Shown here piece by piece: positions 25,129 through 33,650 of a stretch of 64,000 nucleotides of DNA. The position numbers and the translations under genes were made by a program. The notes under the pieces are model-generated. The model was not told the DNA's origin and made no database searches. It saw only the letters and a list, made by a program, of their open reading frames with translations. Numbering within the stretch: position 1 is the stretch's first letter; each line of letters opens with the position of its first letter. This DNA is from Streptomyces sp. CB02261 (lineage in GTDB: Bacteria; Actinomycetota; Actinomycetes; Streptomycetales; Streptomycetaceae), in assembly GCF_001905665.1 (NCBI RefSeq), contig NZ_LIVX01000012.1, forward strand, positions 1 through 64,000, given 5' to 3'.

Positions 25129-27117
25129 TCACCTCTTGTAGAAGCTGAGCTCGGCGGGCGCGGTCTCGTCGGAGTCGACGACCGCCTGGTAGATGGCGCC
25201 GTAGCGGGTGATGACGTTCGCGAGGACCGCGCTGGTGGCGTCGGCGCCGCGCAGGGCCCGCGTGCGGATCTCTTCGGCGAGGGTGACCTGCGCCTGGGCG
25301 GCGTCCTGGAGGCGGACCATGCGCTCGACGAGCTTGTCGCCGCCCTTGATCGCCTTCGCCTGTTCCAGGAGCGCGGTGATCTTCTTGGCCTGCTCCTCGG
25401 CGTGCCGGGCCAGGCCGCGGGTCTGCTCGGCGACGATCTGGACCTGGCCGTGCTTGTCCGTGAGGCGCCGCTCGAAGCCCTTCAGGGTGCGGACTTCGCC
25501 GCGGGCCATGGAGGGCTTGTTGGCGTCGGGGCCGAGGTGGACGTGGTCGGCGTCGATGCCGGTGACGGTCAGGGGCCAGGCCGGGGCCGGGGCCGTGTCG
25601 GCCGGCGGCCCGGCGGGCGACACGGTGGGCGGGGTGGACGGCTTCGGCGGTACCGGGGGCTTGGGCGGGGCGGTCGTCACGGGTGAGTCCTTTCGGTCCT
25701 CCTTGCGGAGGTCGCGGGCGCGGTCGAGGCGGGTCTTCTCGTCGTCGGCGGCGTCCATGACGGCGTGCCAGCCGTCGGCGATGCCGTGCTTGTACGCGCG
25801 TGCTTGTGCGGCGGTACGGGCGGCGCGGGTGCCGTCGCGGTAGCCGGTCTCGCGGGCCTCGCGGGTGAACATGGGGCCGGGCTCCGCGCTGCCGGCGGGG
25901 CGGGACGCGGTCGAGTCGCTGTCGGGCTTCGACGGGGCGGCGTGCTTCTCACCGGCGGGCTTCTTCGAGCTGTCGGTGCTGTCCTTGGCCGCGGTCTTCT
26001 TGTCCGCTGCAGGGCCGGGCGCGGTCTTCCCGTTCTCCTTCTCCTTCTCCTTCTCTTTCGCCCGGACCTTTGGGGTGTTGCTGGCCTTCGACTTCGTCGT
26101 GTCCTTCGGGCCGCCGGTCTCGCCCGTGCGGGGCGCGGGGATCGTCTTGGGGGCGGGCGTCTTGTCGGCGCTGGGGCCGCTCGCGCCCGAGGTGGCGGCG
26201 GGCTTGGCCGGGGCGGTGCCAGGCTTACCCGCGTCTCCGCGTGGGCCTGTGGCGCCCGTGGACGGCTTCTCCGGGGCCTTGCCTGCCCCGGAACGGGCAG
26301 CGTCGCCAGCGGCCTCCTTGCGTGGGTTGCCCGGCGTCTCCGCTCCCTTGGGAGCCTTCGGGGCCGGGGTAGTTGGCGCGGCCGCGGGCTTCGGGCCGGG
26401 GGAGGGCGTCTTCGACGCGGGCGCGGGGTTGGTCGCGGTCGTCTTCGTTCCGGCCGACTTGCTCCCGGACGTTGGGGCGGGAGCCGGGGAAGGCTTGGGC
26501 GCGGGGGCGGGCTTCGGAGCCGGCGGAGTCTTCTGGGACGTCGTCTTGGGCGGCGTGGGAGCCTTCGGCGCGGCCGGAGCTGGCGCGGGTGCGGGTGCGG
26601 TGTTCCGGGGTGCTGCTCCCGTCCGGCCGGTGGAAGACTTCACGCTTCCCTTCCCGCCGCCGCTGCTGCTCGCGGGCGCGGGGGACGGCTTGGGTGCAGG
26701 GTTCGTCGCCTGCTTCATCTGCCGGGCTGCAGCAGCGTCCACAGCGGCCTGTGCCTTTTTCAGCTCCAGGCGCTTGATGTTCGCTCCGCCGTTCTTCTTC
26801 CACCGCTCGGCACCGGCAAGAAGCCACGCCCGAATAACGCTCGGGGGCTTCTTGCCAGAATTCGTTCCGGCTGACTTGGAGGAATTCGACGAGTCATCGG
26901 AAGCGGTGTCGGGGGTGTCGTGGAAAGCGTCGCTGGACATTCCGACGGACGTCTCGGCCGCCGGGGCAGCAGCCGTGCTGGTGGCGGCCATAGTCGCGAC
27001 CGGGCGGGCGGGCTCGACCGGCGTCAGCAACGAGCTCAGCAGACCGCCCGCAGCCGGGGCGCTGCCCGCGGGCTTGTCGTGGGGGCCGGGTACTGCGGGG
27101 GCCGTGTCGACCGCCAT
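25129..27117 (-). CDS. Long Pro/Ala/Lys-rich conjugation-cluster protein, 662 aa
   Basis: A long disordered, repetitive region (residues about 110-400, rich in PAPKP, KSAGT and a KEKEKEKE run) links a short N-terminal part to a C-terminal helical domain (residues about 400-662). That domain includes ETGYRDGTRAARTAAQARAY and a coiled coil near RMVRLQDAAQAQVTLAEEIR. ATG 27117 has GAGGA 5 nt upstream. Basic tails of this type may bind DNA or cell wall; the role in transfer is inferred from position. The same DNA gives long antisense frames that I reject. Confidence 0.75.
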   Translation of the reverse strand: MAVDTAPAVPGPHDKPAGSAPAAGGLLSSLLTPVEPARPVATMAATSTAAAPAAETSVGMSSDAFHDTPDTASDDSSNSSKSAGTNSGKKPPSVIRAWLLAGAERWKKNGGANIKRLELKKAQAAVDAAAARQMKQATNPAPKPSPAPASSSGGGKGSVKSSTGRTGAAPRNTAPAPAPAPAAPKAPTPPKTTSQKTPPAPKPAPAPKPSPAPAPTSGSKSAGTKTTATNPAPASKTPSPGPKPAAAPTTPAPKAPKGAETPGNPRKEAAGDAARSGAGKAPEKPSTGATGPRGDAGKPGTAPAKPAATSGASGPSADKTPAPKTIPAPRTGETGGPKDTTKSKASNTPKVRAKEKEKEKENGKTAPGPAADKKTAAKDSTDSSKKPAGEKHAAPSKPDSDSTASRPAGSAEPGPMFTREARETGYRDGTRAARTAAQARAYKHGIADGWHAVMDAADDEKTRLDRARDLRKEDRKDSPVTTAPPKPPVPPKPSTPPTVSPAGPPADTAPAPAWPLTVTGIDADHVHLGPDANKPSMARGEVRTLKGFERRLTDKHGQVQIVAEQTRGLARHAEEQAKKITALLEQAKAIKGGDKLVERMVRLQDAAQAQVTLAEEIRTRALRGADATSAVLANVITRYGAIYQAVVDSDETAPAELSFYKR

Positions 27118-27144
27118 CACAATCCTCGCTCTCTCTAGTGACTG

Positions 27145-27245
27145 ACCACTGACTTCGGGCGGTGGAGAACCCCGTGACGGCCCTCTCAGGGGTCAGAAAC
27201 GGCTGCTCACGGGGCTTTCCGGGTGGGAAGTAGGAAGTCAGTGGT
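27145..27245. promoter_or_regulatory. Nested inverted repeats between conjugation genes
   Basis: ACCACTGACTTC (27145-27156) and GAAGTCAGTGGT (27234-27245) enclose a second pair CCCCGTGA/TCACGGGG. The structure fills the only sizeable gap in this part of the cluster and could be a terminator plus a new promoter or operator for the genes to its left. Confidence 0.5.
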
Positions 27246-27928
27246 TACGCGTCGGCGGGGCGGGTGCCGCGCTTCGCGGCCCCGAAGGCGAGGACGGCGA
27301 CCGCGCCGATCCCCAGGACGAGGAAGCCGTTCAGGCCGTCCCCGTTCGTTCCGCCGCTGGTGTTCGTGACCGGGGTGGTGGACGCGGCGGCGTCGAAGCG
27401 GGTGGTGTCCTTCTGGGCGCTGTAGCGGGTGAGGCAGTTGTCGATGACCTCACGGTAGGAGGGGGATCCCATGCCCTTCCCGACGAGTTTCTTGTCCTGG
27501 TCGATGCAGGAATCCACGGACACCTGACGGGTCTTTTCCTCGGTCTTCATCGAATTCCGGTTGATCTCGTTCGCCCGGTTGATTTCCTTCAGCTCCTCGA
27601 TACGGAGAAGCTGCGCCTGCACCTCCATTTCCTTGGCGCGGGCCTGGTTCTCGGCGACGGTGGCGGTGTGGGACTGGTAGCCGATGAGGGCGCCTCCGGC
27701 GAGGACGGTCGCGCCGACGCTGAGGGCGACCTTCCCGCGCTTGGTCAGACCGGGCTTGGCCTGCGCGTACGCGGCGATGGGGGGCATGGCGGGGGCCGGG
27801 GGGCCGTAGGGGTTCGGGTCGTACATGCCGGCGGTCGTCGCGGCCGGGCCCGGGCCGTAGTGGTGGCCCGGGGCGTTGAACTGGTCGTTCATCATCCGCT
27901 CGAATTCGTCCGGGCTGGGGGTGGACAC
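27245..27928 (-). CDS. Two-pass membrane protein of the conjugation cluster, 227 aa
   Basis: The layout is a Pro/Gly-rich N-terminus, a membrane helix at about residues 60-80 (GKVALSVGATVLAGGALIGY), and a coiled-coil region (ENQARAKEMEVQAQLLRIEE). A Cys-containing extracellular-like domain and a C-terminal membrane helix (GFLVLGIGAVAVLAFGAA) follow. The GTG at 27928 follows GGAGAGTGA and lies 5 bp after the stop of the DUF6197 gene. Likely a structural part of the transfer apparatus. Confidence 0.72.
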   Translation of the reverse strand: MSTPSPDEFERMMNDQFNAPGHHYGPGPAATTAGMYDPNPYGPPAPAMPPIAAYAQAKPGLTKRGKVALSVGATVLAGGALIGYQSHTATVAENQARAKEMEVQAQLLRIEELKEINRANEINRNSMKTEEKTRQVSVDSCIDQDKKLVGKGMGSPSYREVIDNCLTRYSAQKDTTRFDAAASTTPVTNTSGGTNGDGLNGFLVLGIGAVAVLAFGAAKRGTRPADA

Positions 27929-27933
27929 GGGGG

Positions 27934-28473
27934 TCACTCTCCGATCTGTCGTGCGTGGCGGGCGGCCCTGGTGATCAGGGTCGTGACGTGGGAAAACTCT
28001 TGGCCGGGGAGGTCGTTCCAGGTGAAGAACTGCATGGTGATCCCGGCCTGGGCGAGCGCGGTCTGCATGTGGTCGACGGCTCGGTCCCGTACGGCGGGGG
28101 TGACGTGCCCGGTCCTCTCGAGGAGTCCCTGTGCGCCGCGGATGCACATGCGGCCGAGGGGGTCGGTGTCGAGGGACTGGCACCAGCCGTACTTCTCGAG
28201 GACCGCGAGGACCTGGTCGAGGTGGCCGGACGGCGGCTGGGGGATCGGGTTCTCCCACCAGCCGAGGCCCGCGAGCGCGCCCCGCACGGTGGCGGGGACG
28301 AGGCGGTGGGCCCAGGTCGGCGCGGTCGGGGGCGGAGGAGGTACCCGCGGGTCGCGGGGCGGCCTTCGGGGGACGGGGGTCGTGGGCCGGGGGCCGGCGG
28401 GGGCCCGGCGGCTCACGTGCGGGGCCGGGGGCGAGTCGGGGCGGCTCACGGTCTCGAGCTGGTTCGGGCTCAC
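27934..28473 (-). CDS. DUF6197-family protein, 179 aa
   Basis: Residues about 85-179 (VLAVLEKYGWCQSLDTDPLG, RMCIRGAQGLLERTG, FFTWNDLPGQEFSHVTTLIT) match the DUF6197 family, found on actinomycete plasmids and phages. The N-terminal 60 residues are Pro-rich and disordered. GTG 28473 overlaps the stop of the SpdB-like gene (GTGA), so the two are coupled. Function of the family is unknown. Confidence 0.75.
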   Translation of the reverse strand: MSPNQLETVSRPDSPPAPHVSRRAPAGPRPTTPVPRRPPRDPRVPPPPPTAPTWAHRLVPATVRGALAGLGWWENPIPQPPSGHLDQVLAVLEKYGWCQSLDTDPLGRMCIRGAQGLLERTGHVTPAVRDRAVDHMQTALAQAGITMQFFTWNDLPGQEFSHVTTLITRAARHARQIGE

Positions 28474-29690
28474 AGGTACATCCCCGTTCCGTCGGTGATC
28501 CGGTCGCGGGCGTCCTTGAGACGGCGACCGGCGGTGGCCGGGCTCACGCCGAGGAGCTGAGCCGCGCTGGACTTGGTGAGCGGCTCACCGGCCCTGAGCC
28601 GCTGAGCCAGGACGGTGATCTGCTGCTCGCGCTCGTCGAGCGTCGACTCGGGCTCACCGCTCGGCTCACCCGTCTCGGCGGTGGTGGTGTCGGCGGTGAG
28701 CTGGGGGGCCTTGGTGAGGGGCGGCTCAGCCGGGATCAAGACGGGCTCACGTGAGACCTGCTGGTCAGCGGGGTGCAGTCCCGGGCGGGTGTCGACGAGG
28801 ACCGGGCTGGCCGTGTCGGTGGCGGTGGCCGGGTGAGCCGTGCGGCTCATGCCCATCGGGGCCGTCTCACCGAGGGCGTGAGCCGACTCAGCGGGGCCGT
28901 GAGACGGCTCTTCCACGGGCTGAGCCGGTGAGACGGTTTCCAGGGCGAGCGGCTCACGGTGAGCCGGGAGCATCGGCTCAGCGGGCCCGGCGAGCATCCC
29001 CTGGAGAGCCGCGTCGGCTCCCTGCGTGAGACGGTCCCGCTGGACGCCGATGAGCCCTGAGCCGAGCTCGGCGTCTCCGCTGCCGACCTTCCGCATGAGC
29101 GTCCACGCCTTGAGCTCCGACCGCTTACGGACCTTCGGGTCGGGATGACGCTGAGCCTGCGCCTGGTGGAACGCGATCCGCCGCATGAGCTCGGCGTTGC
29201 GCCGCTGGGCTTCGGTGTCGGTGTTGCTGGTGTAGGTGACGATGCGGCGGGCGACGAAGCTCGCGCCTTCGGCGGCCGCGGTCATGGCGAGGGGGGTGAG
29301 GGCGTAGATGACGGCTTCACGGAGTCGGGGGGCGATGACGAGGCCCATGACGGAGGCGGCGACGGGGACGATCCAGAGGGCGGCGCGGGCGATGAGGGGG
29401 GCGGCCTGGCCGAGCATGGTGACGGCGATCATGACGATCGCGGCGATGAGGGTGGCGCCTTCGCCAGCGGCGAGCATGCCGAGGGCGGTCTCACTGCTGC
29501 CGAGCTGGGTCTTGGCGTTGTGGAAGGTGCCGATGCCGCCGCCGATGCCGACGGCGATCATCGGGATGGTGGCGCCGGCGAGTGCCCAGATCTGCCAGTT
29601 GTTCAGCTTCCGCTGCCCGGCGGCGGGCAGGGCCGCGTGGTCCCTCTCGGTGTCGTACGGCGGCTGCTCGCCGGCCGGGTGGGTGCTCAC
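28470..29690 (-). CDS. SpdB-like plasmid spread protein with C-terminal helix-turn-helix, 406 aa
   Basis: Four membrane helices lie between residues about 35 and 150 (WQIWALAGATIPMIAVGIGG, then ATLIAAIVMIAVTMLGQAAP and others). A long cytoplasmic region follows, ending in a helix-turn-helix (LTKSSAAQLLGVSPATAGRR). SpdB proteins help plasmid DNA spread between compartments of recipient mycelium. The combination of membrane part and terminal DNA-binding motif fits DNA delivery at septa. The start GTG 29690 is not preceded by a close ribosome site, so a nearby alternative is possible. Confidence 0.75.
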   Translation of the reverse strand: MSTHPAGEQPPYDTERDHAALPAAGQRKLNNWQIWALAGATIPMIAVGIGGGIGTFHNAKTQLGSSETALGMLAAGEGATLIAAIVMIAVTMLGQAAPLIARAALWIVPVAASVMGLVIAPRLREAVIYALTPLAMTAAAEGASFVARRIVTYTSNTDTEAQRRNAELMRRIAFHQAQAQRHPDPKVRKRSELKAWTLMRKVGSGDAELGSGLIGVQRDRLTQGADAALQGMLAGPAEPMLPAHREPLALETVSPAQPVEEPSHGPAESAHALGETAPMGMSRTAHPATATDTASPVLVDTRPGLHPADQQVSREPVLIPAEPPLTKAPQLTADTTTAETGEPSGEPESTLDEREQQITVLAQRLRAGEPLTKSSAAQLLGVSPATAGRRLKDARDRITDGTGMYL

Positions 29691-29734
29691 GGGGGTTCGG
29701 TGTCCTTCCGGTTCGGGGGAGGAACTGCGGGGGG

Positions 29735-29908
29735 CTACTTCGGGTCGGGCGTGCGAGCGATGAGGGCGGCGGCGTCGGCGAGCGCGGACAGCTGCGCGTC
29801 GGTGGCCGGGTTCCCGCCGGTCTGGTCGGCCCGCTGCTTCTCGGCGGTGAGGATGGCGAGGCCTTCGGCGGCGGCGGCCAGGGCCTGGTCGCGTGTGGGG
29901 GCGGTCAT
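29735..29908 (-). CDS. Small conjugation-cluster protein, 57 aa
   Basis: An Ala-rich helical peptide (MTAPTRDQALAAAAEGLAIL) starts at ATG 29908 within the ATGA overlap of the preceding stop. It is translationally coupled to its neighbour; function unknown. Confidence 0.6.
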   Translation of the reverse strand: MTAPTRDQALAAAAEGLAILTAEKQRADQTGGNPATDAQLSALADAAALIARTPDPK

Positions 29909-30105
29909 GCGGCGTTGGCCGGGAGGGCGGGCGGGGGGTTCTCGCCGGAGCGGGTGCCGCCGCCGGTGAGGAGGTGCACGGTGGCCGGCGTGGGCGTGGG
30001 GAGGGTGGCGAGGCAGTCGTCGAGGTACTCGTCGATCTCGGCGCCGCACCAGCCGGCCGGGTCGCCGTGCGCGGTACGGAACTCCATCGGGGTCGGGATG
30101 GCCAT
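29905..30105 (-). CDS. Small conjugation-cluster protein, 66 aa
   Basis: ATG 30105 follows GGAG at 7 nt. The acidic centre (GWCGAEIDEYLDDCLATL) contains two Cys. It overlaps the next gene by 4 bp. Function unknown. Confidence 0.6.
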   Translation of the reverse strand: MAIPTPMEFRTAHGDPAGWCGAEIDEYLDDCLATLPTPTPATVHLLTGGGTRSGENPPPALPANAA

Positions 30106-30142
30106 GGGGTACTCCTTCGAGGGCTGGTGCGGGAGGGGCGGG

Positions 30143-30256
30143 TTAGCTGAGGTCGCAGATCATGCAGTTGGTGCTGGTGTCGGCGTTGTTGGTGCCGCAC
30201 TGGGTGCACGTCCAGATCGCGGTGATGCCGAGGGCGTGGAGGATGCGGTGGATCAT
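30143..30256 (-). CDS. Mini zinc-ribbon protein, 37 aa
   Basis: The peptide MIHRILHALGITAIWTCTQC then GTNNADTSTNCMICDLS has two CxxC pairs separated by 12 residues, the pattern of a zinc ribbon or knuckle. ATG 30256 follows GGAG at 6 nt and the stop is TAA. It lies inside the conjugation gene chain with the same strand and spacing as its neighbours. It could act as a small DNA- or protein-binding adaptor; too short for automatic gene calling. Confidence 0.6.
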   Translation of the reverse strand: MIHRILHALGITAIWTCTQCGTNNADTSTNCMICDLS

Positions 30257-30329
30257 CTGGTGCTCCGTGGCGGTGTGAGGGGGTCCGGCCCGTTGTCGGC
30301 TCCCGGGCCGGACCCCGCGGGGAGGGTGG

Positions 30330-30629
30330 TCAGCAGAGGTGGTACTCGGCGACCATGTCGGCCGTGTCCTTCAGGGACTCGGCCGCCTGCTCCAGCCACG
30401 CCTGCTGCTTGTCGGCGGGGAGGGCGTGGAGGTCGTCCAGGTACAGGGCGGCGGTGTCGAGCTCGTCGCCGCCGTTGATGCCGCTGCGTTCGAGGTAGAC
30501 GGCGGCGGTGCGGAGCTGAGCGGCGAAGTCGGGCAGGTTGGTGGCCGGCGGTTCGCCGATGACGGACGCCACGGCGGTGGCGTACTTGGCGACGATCCGT
30601 TCGGCGGTGATCGGGGTGGTCTGCGGCAC
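30330..30629 (-). CDS. Small helical protein, 99 aa
   Basis: GTG 30629 has GAGGAG 7 nt upstream. The product is acidic and all-helical (ERIVAKYATAVASVIGEPPA, then LPDFAAQLRTAAVYLERSG). It probably belongs to the transfer or maintenance operon. No family recognised. Confidence 0.65.
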   Translation of the reverse strand: MPQTTPITAERIVAKYATAVASVIGEPPATNLPDFAAQLRTAAVYLERSGINGGDELDTAALYLDDLHALPADKQQAWLEQAAESLKDTADMVAEYHLC

Positions 30630-30700
30630 GGCTGGACTCCTCGGGCTGCGGTTGTGGAGGGGCCCGGCGTACGGCCGGGCCCCGAGGGGCGGAGCTGGGG

Positions 30701-31120
30701 TCAGATGCCGTCGATGAGGGCGGCGGCTTCGGTGGTCTTGTCGCCGGGGGCGAGTTCGGCCAGGTCGTAGGCGAACTGTTCGCCGAGCTGCTGGACGTCC
30801 TTCGCCGTCTGGGCGTCGAGGACTGCCAGGCCGGGGTTGGTGGCGGGGTTCGTGAGGCGCTGTACCACCAGGCCGATCGTGGAGACGACGTTCGCGTCGG
30901 CGCCGGCCAAGGTGACGAGCGCGGACTGGGTCTTGTCGGCGGTCAGCTTGTCGAGGGCCAGGAACCGCAGGGCATCGACCATGAGGTCGATCGCGGGGTG
31001 GATGCCGACCATGTCGTCGAGGACACTGGCAAGCTCGTCGTCGAGCGGCGGAACCGGCGCGGTGCGGGACGGGATCGGCGCCATCGCGCCCGGGACGTGG
31101 CGGGAGGGGTAGTCGTTCAC
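30701..31120 (-). CDS. Small helical protein, 139 aa
   Basis: GTG 31120 overlaps the stop of the gene before it by 4 bp. The protein (LDDELASVLDDMVGIHPAID, then LMVDALRFLALDKLT) is soluble and helical. Function unknown. Confidence 0.65.
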   Translation of the reverse strand: MNDYPSRHVPGAMAPIPSRTAPVPPLDDELASVLDDMVGIHPAIDLMVDALRFLALDKLTADKTQSALVTLAGADANVVSTIGLVVQRLTNPATNPGLAVLDAQTAKDVQQLGEQFAYDLAELAPGDKTTEAAALIDGI

Positions 31121-31326
31121 GCCTGCTCCCCGTCGCAGTCCAGGCCCGTCGCGTCGTCGTCGGGGATCTCGTTGAGGACCATGAAGCAGTAGGCCTTCTC
31201 GGCGGCCACGGGGACGTCGGAGGCGAGGACGTCGTCGAGGTAGTCGAGGGGGTGGATCGCGGCGAACATGTCCTCGATCGCGGCGATCAGCAGGGGGTCC
31301 AGCTCGTCGTACTCGATGCCCGCCAT
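31117..31326 (-). CDS. Small acidic protein, 69 aa
   Basis: ATG 31326 overlaps the upstream stop (TGATG). The strongly acidic sequence (MAGIEYDELDPLLIAAIEDM, later DDDATGLDCDGEQA) could act as an anti-regulator or DNA mimic, but this is speculation. Confidence 0.6.
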   Translation of the reverse strand: MAGIEYDELDPLLIAAIEDMFAAIHPLDYLDDVLASDVPVAAEKAYCFMVLNEIPDDDATGLDCDGEQA

Positions 31327-31616
31327 CACGCCACCGCCTTCACAGCGGTGCGGACGGAGGCCGGGGCGGGGACGTAGTTCTGGCAGTTGCCGGGGCACAG
31401 CCACTGGTCGCAGAACAGGCACGGCGCGTCGCTCGCGGCGCCCGGCGCGGCCGGGACGAGGCGGAGAACCGGCTGCCGGGTGTAGCCGGGGGCCATCTCG
31501 GCGAGCGTCCGGCGGACCGGGCGGACCACACGGTCCGTACGGACCCGGCGCAGCGCCTCGGAGAACACGTCGGGAAGGGGGACGGGGGAGGGGGAGAGGG
31601 GATTACCCTGGCTCAT
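31326..31616 (-). CDS. First gene of conjugation operon: small Cys-containing protein, 96 aa
   Basis: ATG 31616 follows AGGAGG at 9 nt and is the first gene left of the divergent operator. A central CLFCDQWLCPGNCQNYVP motif has four closely spaced Cys and may bind zinc; the remainder is basic. A DNA-binding or regulatory role is plausible but unproven. Confidence 0.65.
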   Translation of the reverse strand: MSQGNPLSPSPVPLPDVFSEALRRVRTDRVVRPVRRTLAEMAPGYTRQPVLRLVPAAPGAASDAPCLFCDQWLCPGNCQNYVPAPASVRTAVKAVA

Positions 31617-31725
31617 GTGGATCTGCCTCCTGGTAACGCAGGTAGGGCGGGTTTGCGTCAGGGCTCGGCGGTAGGACGCCGGGCCCTTTTTGCTGCCGCC
31701 GTTGTGGCGGCATGAACGAACCTAC

Positions 31726-31768
31726 TCGCACTGTAAGTGCTAGTCAACACTCACAGTGCGACTAGCAC
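31726..31768. promoter_or_regulatory. Nested palindromic operator between divergent operons
   Basis: Two overlapping inverted repeats share the same 43 bp. TCGCACTGTAAGTG (31726-31739) pairs with CACTCACAGTGCGA (31748-31761), one mismatch, and GTGCTAGTC (31737-31745) pairs perfectly with GACTAGCAC (31760-31768). It sits in the 200-bp space between the leftward conjugation operon and the rightward ABM/XRE operon. It is the natural binding site for a repressor such as the XRE protein or a KorSA/TraR-like regulator. Confidence 0.7.
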
Positions 31769-31816
31769 GAACGCTTCAAGTGTGAGACTGTGCCCATGAC
31801 GAATTCAGGAGGAGCA

Positions 31817-32146
31817 GTGACACGCGGATACGCACTCACCGTGCGGTTCACCACCCGTGACGCCGACGCAGCCCAGCAGTTCGACGACCTCGTGGCCCGC
31901 ACTCTCGAGGGCATCCGCACCGAACCGGGCACGCTCGTGTACGTCAGCCACACGCCCGTCGATGAGCCGCTGGTTCGGGTCTTCTACGAGCTGTATGCAG
32001 ACGAAGCGGCGTTCCAGGCTCACGAGGAGCAGCCGCACACGCGCCAGATGCTGAAGGAGCGCGAGCAATATCTGACCAACGTGGAAGTGACGTTCATGCA
32101 CGAGACGGCAGGCAAGAGGCCGTCCTCGGGACCGGAGGCAACGTGA
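31817..32146 (+). CDS. ABM-domain putative quinol monooxygenase, 109 aa
   Basis: The ferredoxin-like ABM fold is indicated by GYALTVRFTTRDADAAQQFD, VYVSHTPVDEPLVRVFYELY and the conserved H..Q.H..  segment (AFQAHEEQPHTRQM). Such enzymes oxidise aromatic or quinol compounds without cofactor, or act in heme/reactive-species handling. GTG 31817 has AGGAGGA 5 nt upstream and is preferred over ATG 31796. Its stop overlaps the regulator gene (GTGA). Confidence 0.8.
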   Translation: MTRGYALTVRFTTRDADAAQQFDDLVARTLEGIRTEPGTLVYVSHTPVDEPLVRVFYELYADEAAFQAHEEQPHTRQMLKEREQYLTNVEVTFMHETAGKRPSSGPEAT

Positions 32147-33405
32147 AGCGCACAGGGAAGGAGGTCGAGCCGAAGGACCGCGCCTTCGGCCGGCACATTC
32201 AGCAGCTCCGGCAATCCCGGAAGCTCACGCAGACGGAGCTGGCCGGACGGCTGCAGAAGACGTCGAGCTGGATGTCGCAGGTCGAACGGGGCGTCCAGCG
32301 GGTTGAGCGTCTCGACGTGCTGCAGGACCTGGCCGACGCCCTGGGCGTCTCCGTCCAGCAGCTGAAGCCGGGAGCACCCGGACAGGCCGCATCACCCCCA
32401 CTGCAAACGCACGTGTACAAGTCCAACGACCTCGACGAGGCGCGGCGCCTGATCTCCGGACACCCCGCAATCGGCACGATCCTCGGCGCGCTCCGGCCAG
32501 CACCCCGCAAGGGGCTGGATGAGCTGTCTGCGGATGTCGACGAGATGTGGGAGCTGACGCATGCAGGCGAATTCGCCGATGTCAGCGCCCGTTTGACCGA
32601 GCTCCTTCCGGACCTCGAGCAGACCGTAAGGATCGTGGAACCGAGCGAGCGGGAAGCGGCGTACCTCCTTCTTGCCCGGACGTATCAGGCGCTCGCGGCT
32701 GCCTTCGTCCGGCAGGACGCCGCGGATGCCGCCTGGGTCGCTGCCGACAGGGCGATCTGGGCCGCCGAGCTGTCCGGGAACAACCTGCACGTGTGCGCCG
32801 GGGTCTTCCGGATCGTGCACGCCTTCGTCCGTCTGCGGATGCTCGGGCAGGCGGAGCACGCAGCGACAACGGCAATCCAGGCGCTCGAGACCATCGACTC
32901 CCGGGACGGCCTCCCCGTCGAAGGGCTGTCCGTCCTCGGATCTCTCCACCTGGCACTCGCCCTGGTCCACGCCCGCGGCCACGACCGCGCCGGCGCCCGG
33001 GCCGCGATCGATGCCGCCCGCCAGGTGGCACGTCGCATAGGCGAGGACCGAAACGACTTCGACCTGGAGTTCGGCGTAACGAACGTCGAGATCCAGGCCG
33101 TGTCGACAGCGGTAGAACTGGGAGACGCGGGCGAGGCGCTCGACATCGGTCTCGCCATCGATGCCGAAGGCCTCTCCCCCGAACGCCAGGGGAGGCTGTT
33201 GATGGATCTGGGGCGAGCCCACGCGCAGCGGCGTCACACCGGCGAAGCGCTTGCCTGCCTGCTGCGCGCCGAAGCCCTGGATCCGGAGACAATCCGGACG
33301 CACGTCGCCTCCCGGAAAGCCATCCGAGAGCTCGTACTGGTCGAAGGCCCCGGCGCCCCGCCGGAACTGATGGACCTGGCAGAACGCGCCGAAGCTCTGG
33401 AGTAG
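32143..33405 (+). CDS. XRE-family regulator with TPR-like C-terminus, 420 aa
   Basis: Residues about 15-75 (FGRHIQQLRQSRKLTQTELA, then SSWMSQVERGVQRVERLDVL) are a classic XRE helix-turn-helix. Residues 130-415 form helical repeats like TPRs. This layout is common in Streptomyces regulators that sense peptides or small molecules. It is coupled to the ABM gene and transcribed away from the nested operator, so it may repress the conjugation operon and itself. Confidence 0.85.
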   Translation: MKRTGKEVEPKDRAFGRHIQQLRQSRKLTQTELAGRLQKTSSWMSQVERGVQRVERLDVLQDLADALGVSVQQLKPGAPGQAASPPLQTHVYKSNDLDEARRLISGHPAIGTILGALRPAPRKGLDELSADVDEMWELTHAGEFADVSARLTELLPDLEQTVRIVEPSEREAAYLLLARTYQALAAAFVRQDAADAAWVAADRAIWAAELSGNNLHVCAGVFRIVHAFVRLRMLGQAEHAATTAIQALETIDSRDGLPVEGLSVLGSLHLALALVHARGHDRAGARAAIDAARQVARRIGEDRNDFDLEFGVTNVEIQAVSTAVELGDAGEALDIGLAIDAEGLSPERQGRLLMDLGRAHAQRRHTGEALACLLRAEALDPETIRTHVASRKAIRELVLVEGPGAPPELMDLAERAEALE

Positions 33406-33549
33406 TCGTTGATAGGAGTGACGTGATGGGCCTGTAACCACAGCCAGACGTCAATGACGGCCGACCGGTCATCACCCCGGCCGACCGCCCTTATAGCCGC
33501 TGACCTGCGAAGACAAGCGGCTAGGAGAATCCCCGCTAGGAGATCCGCC

Positions 33550-33603
33550 ATGAGTCTACTTCGCGCTGCGCGAAGCGGAACGAACCACCGGGGGGCGCGA
33601 TAA
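33550..33603 (+). promoter_or_regulatory. Possible 17-codon leader peptide with hairpins
   Basis: ATG 33550 follows AGGAG at 7 nt and encodes MSLLRAARSGTNHRGAR then TAA. The DNA within it forms an 8-bp hairpin (CTTCGCGC-T-GCGCGAAG, 33559-33575). Its stop lies in the loop of CCGGGGG...CCCCCGG. This resembles a translation-coupled attenuator before the gene at 33651. Confidence 0.35.
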
Positions 33604-33650
33604 GCCCCCGGAACCCCGAGCACACGAATGACGACCGCCAGCCGCCCGCC

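Noticed and set aside
25765..27145. Long plus-strand frames opposite the Pro/Ala/Lys-rich gene
   Set aside because: Low-complexity antisense shadows; no ribosome sites, and gene order on the minus strand is continuous.
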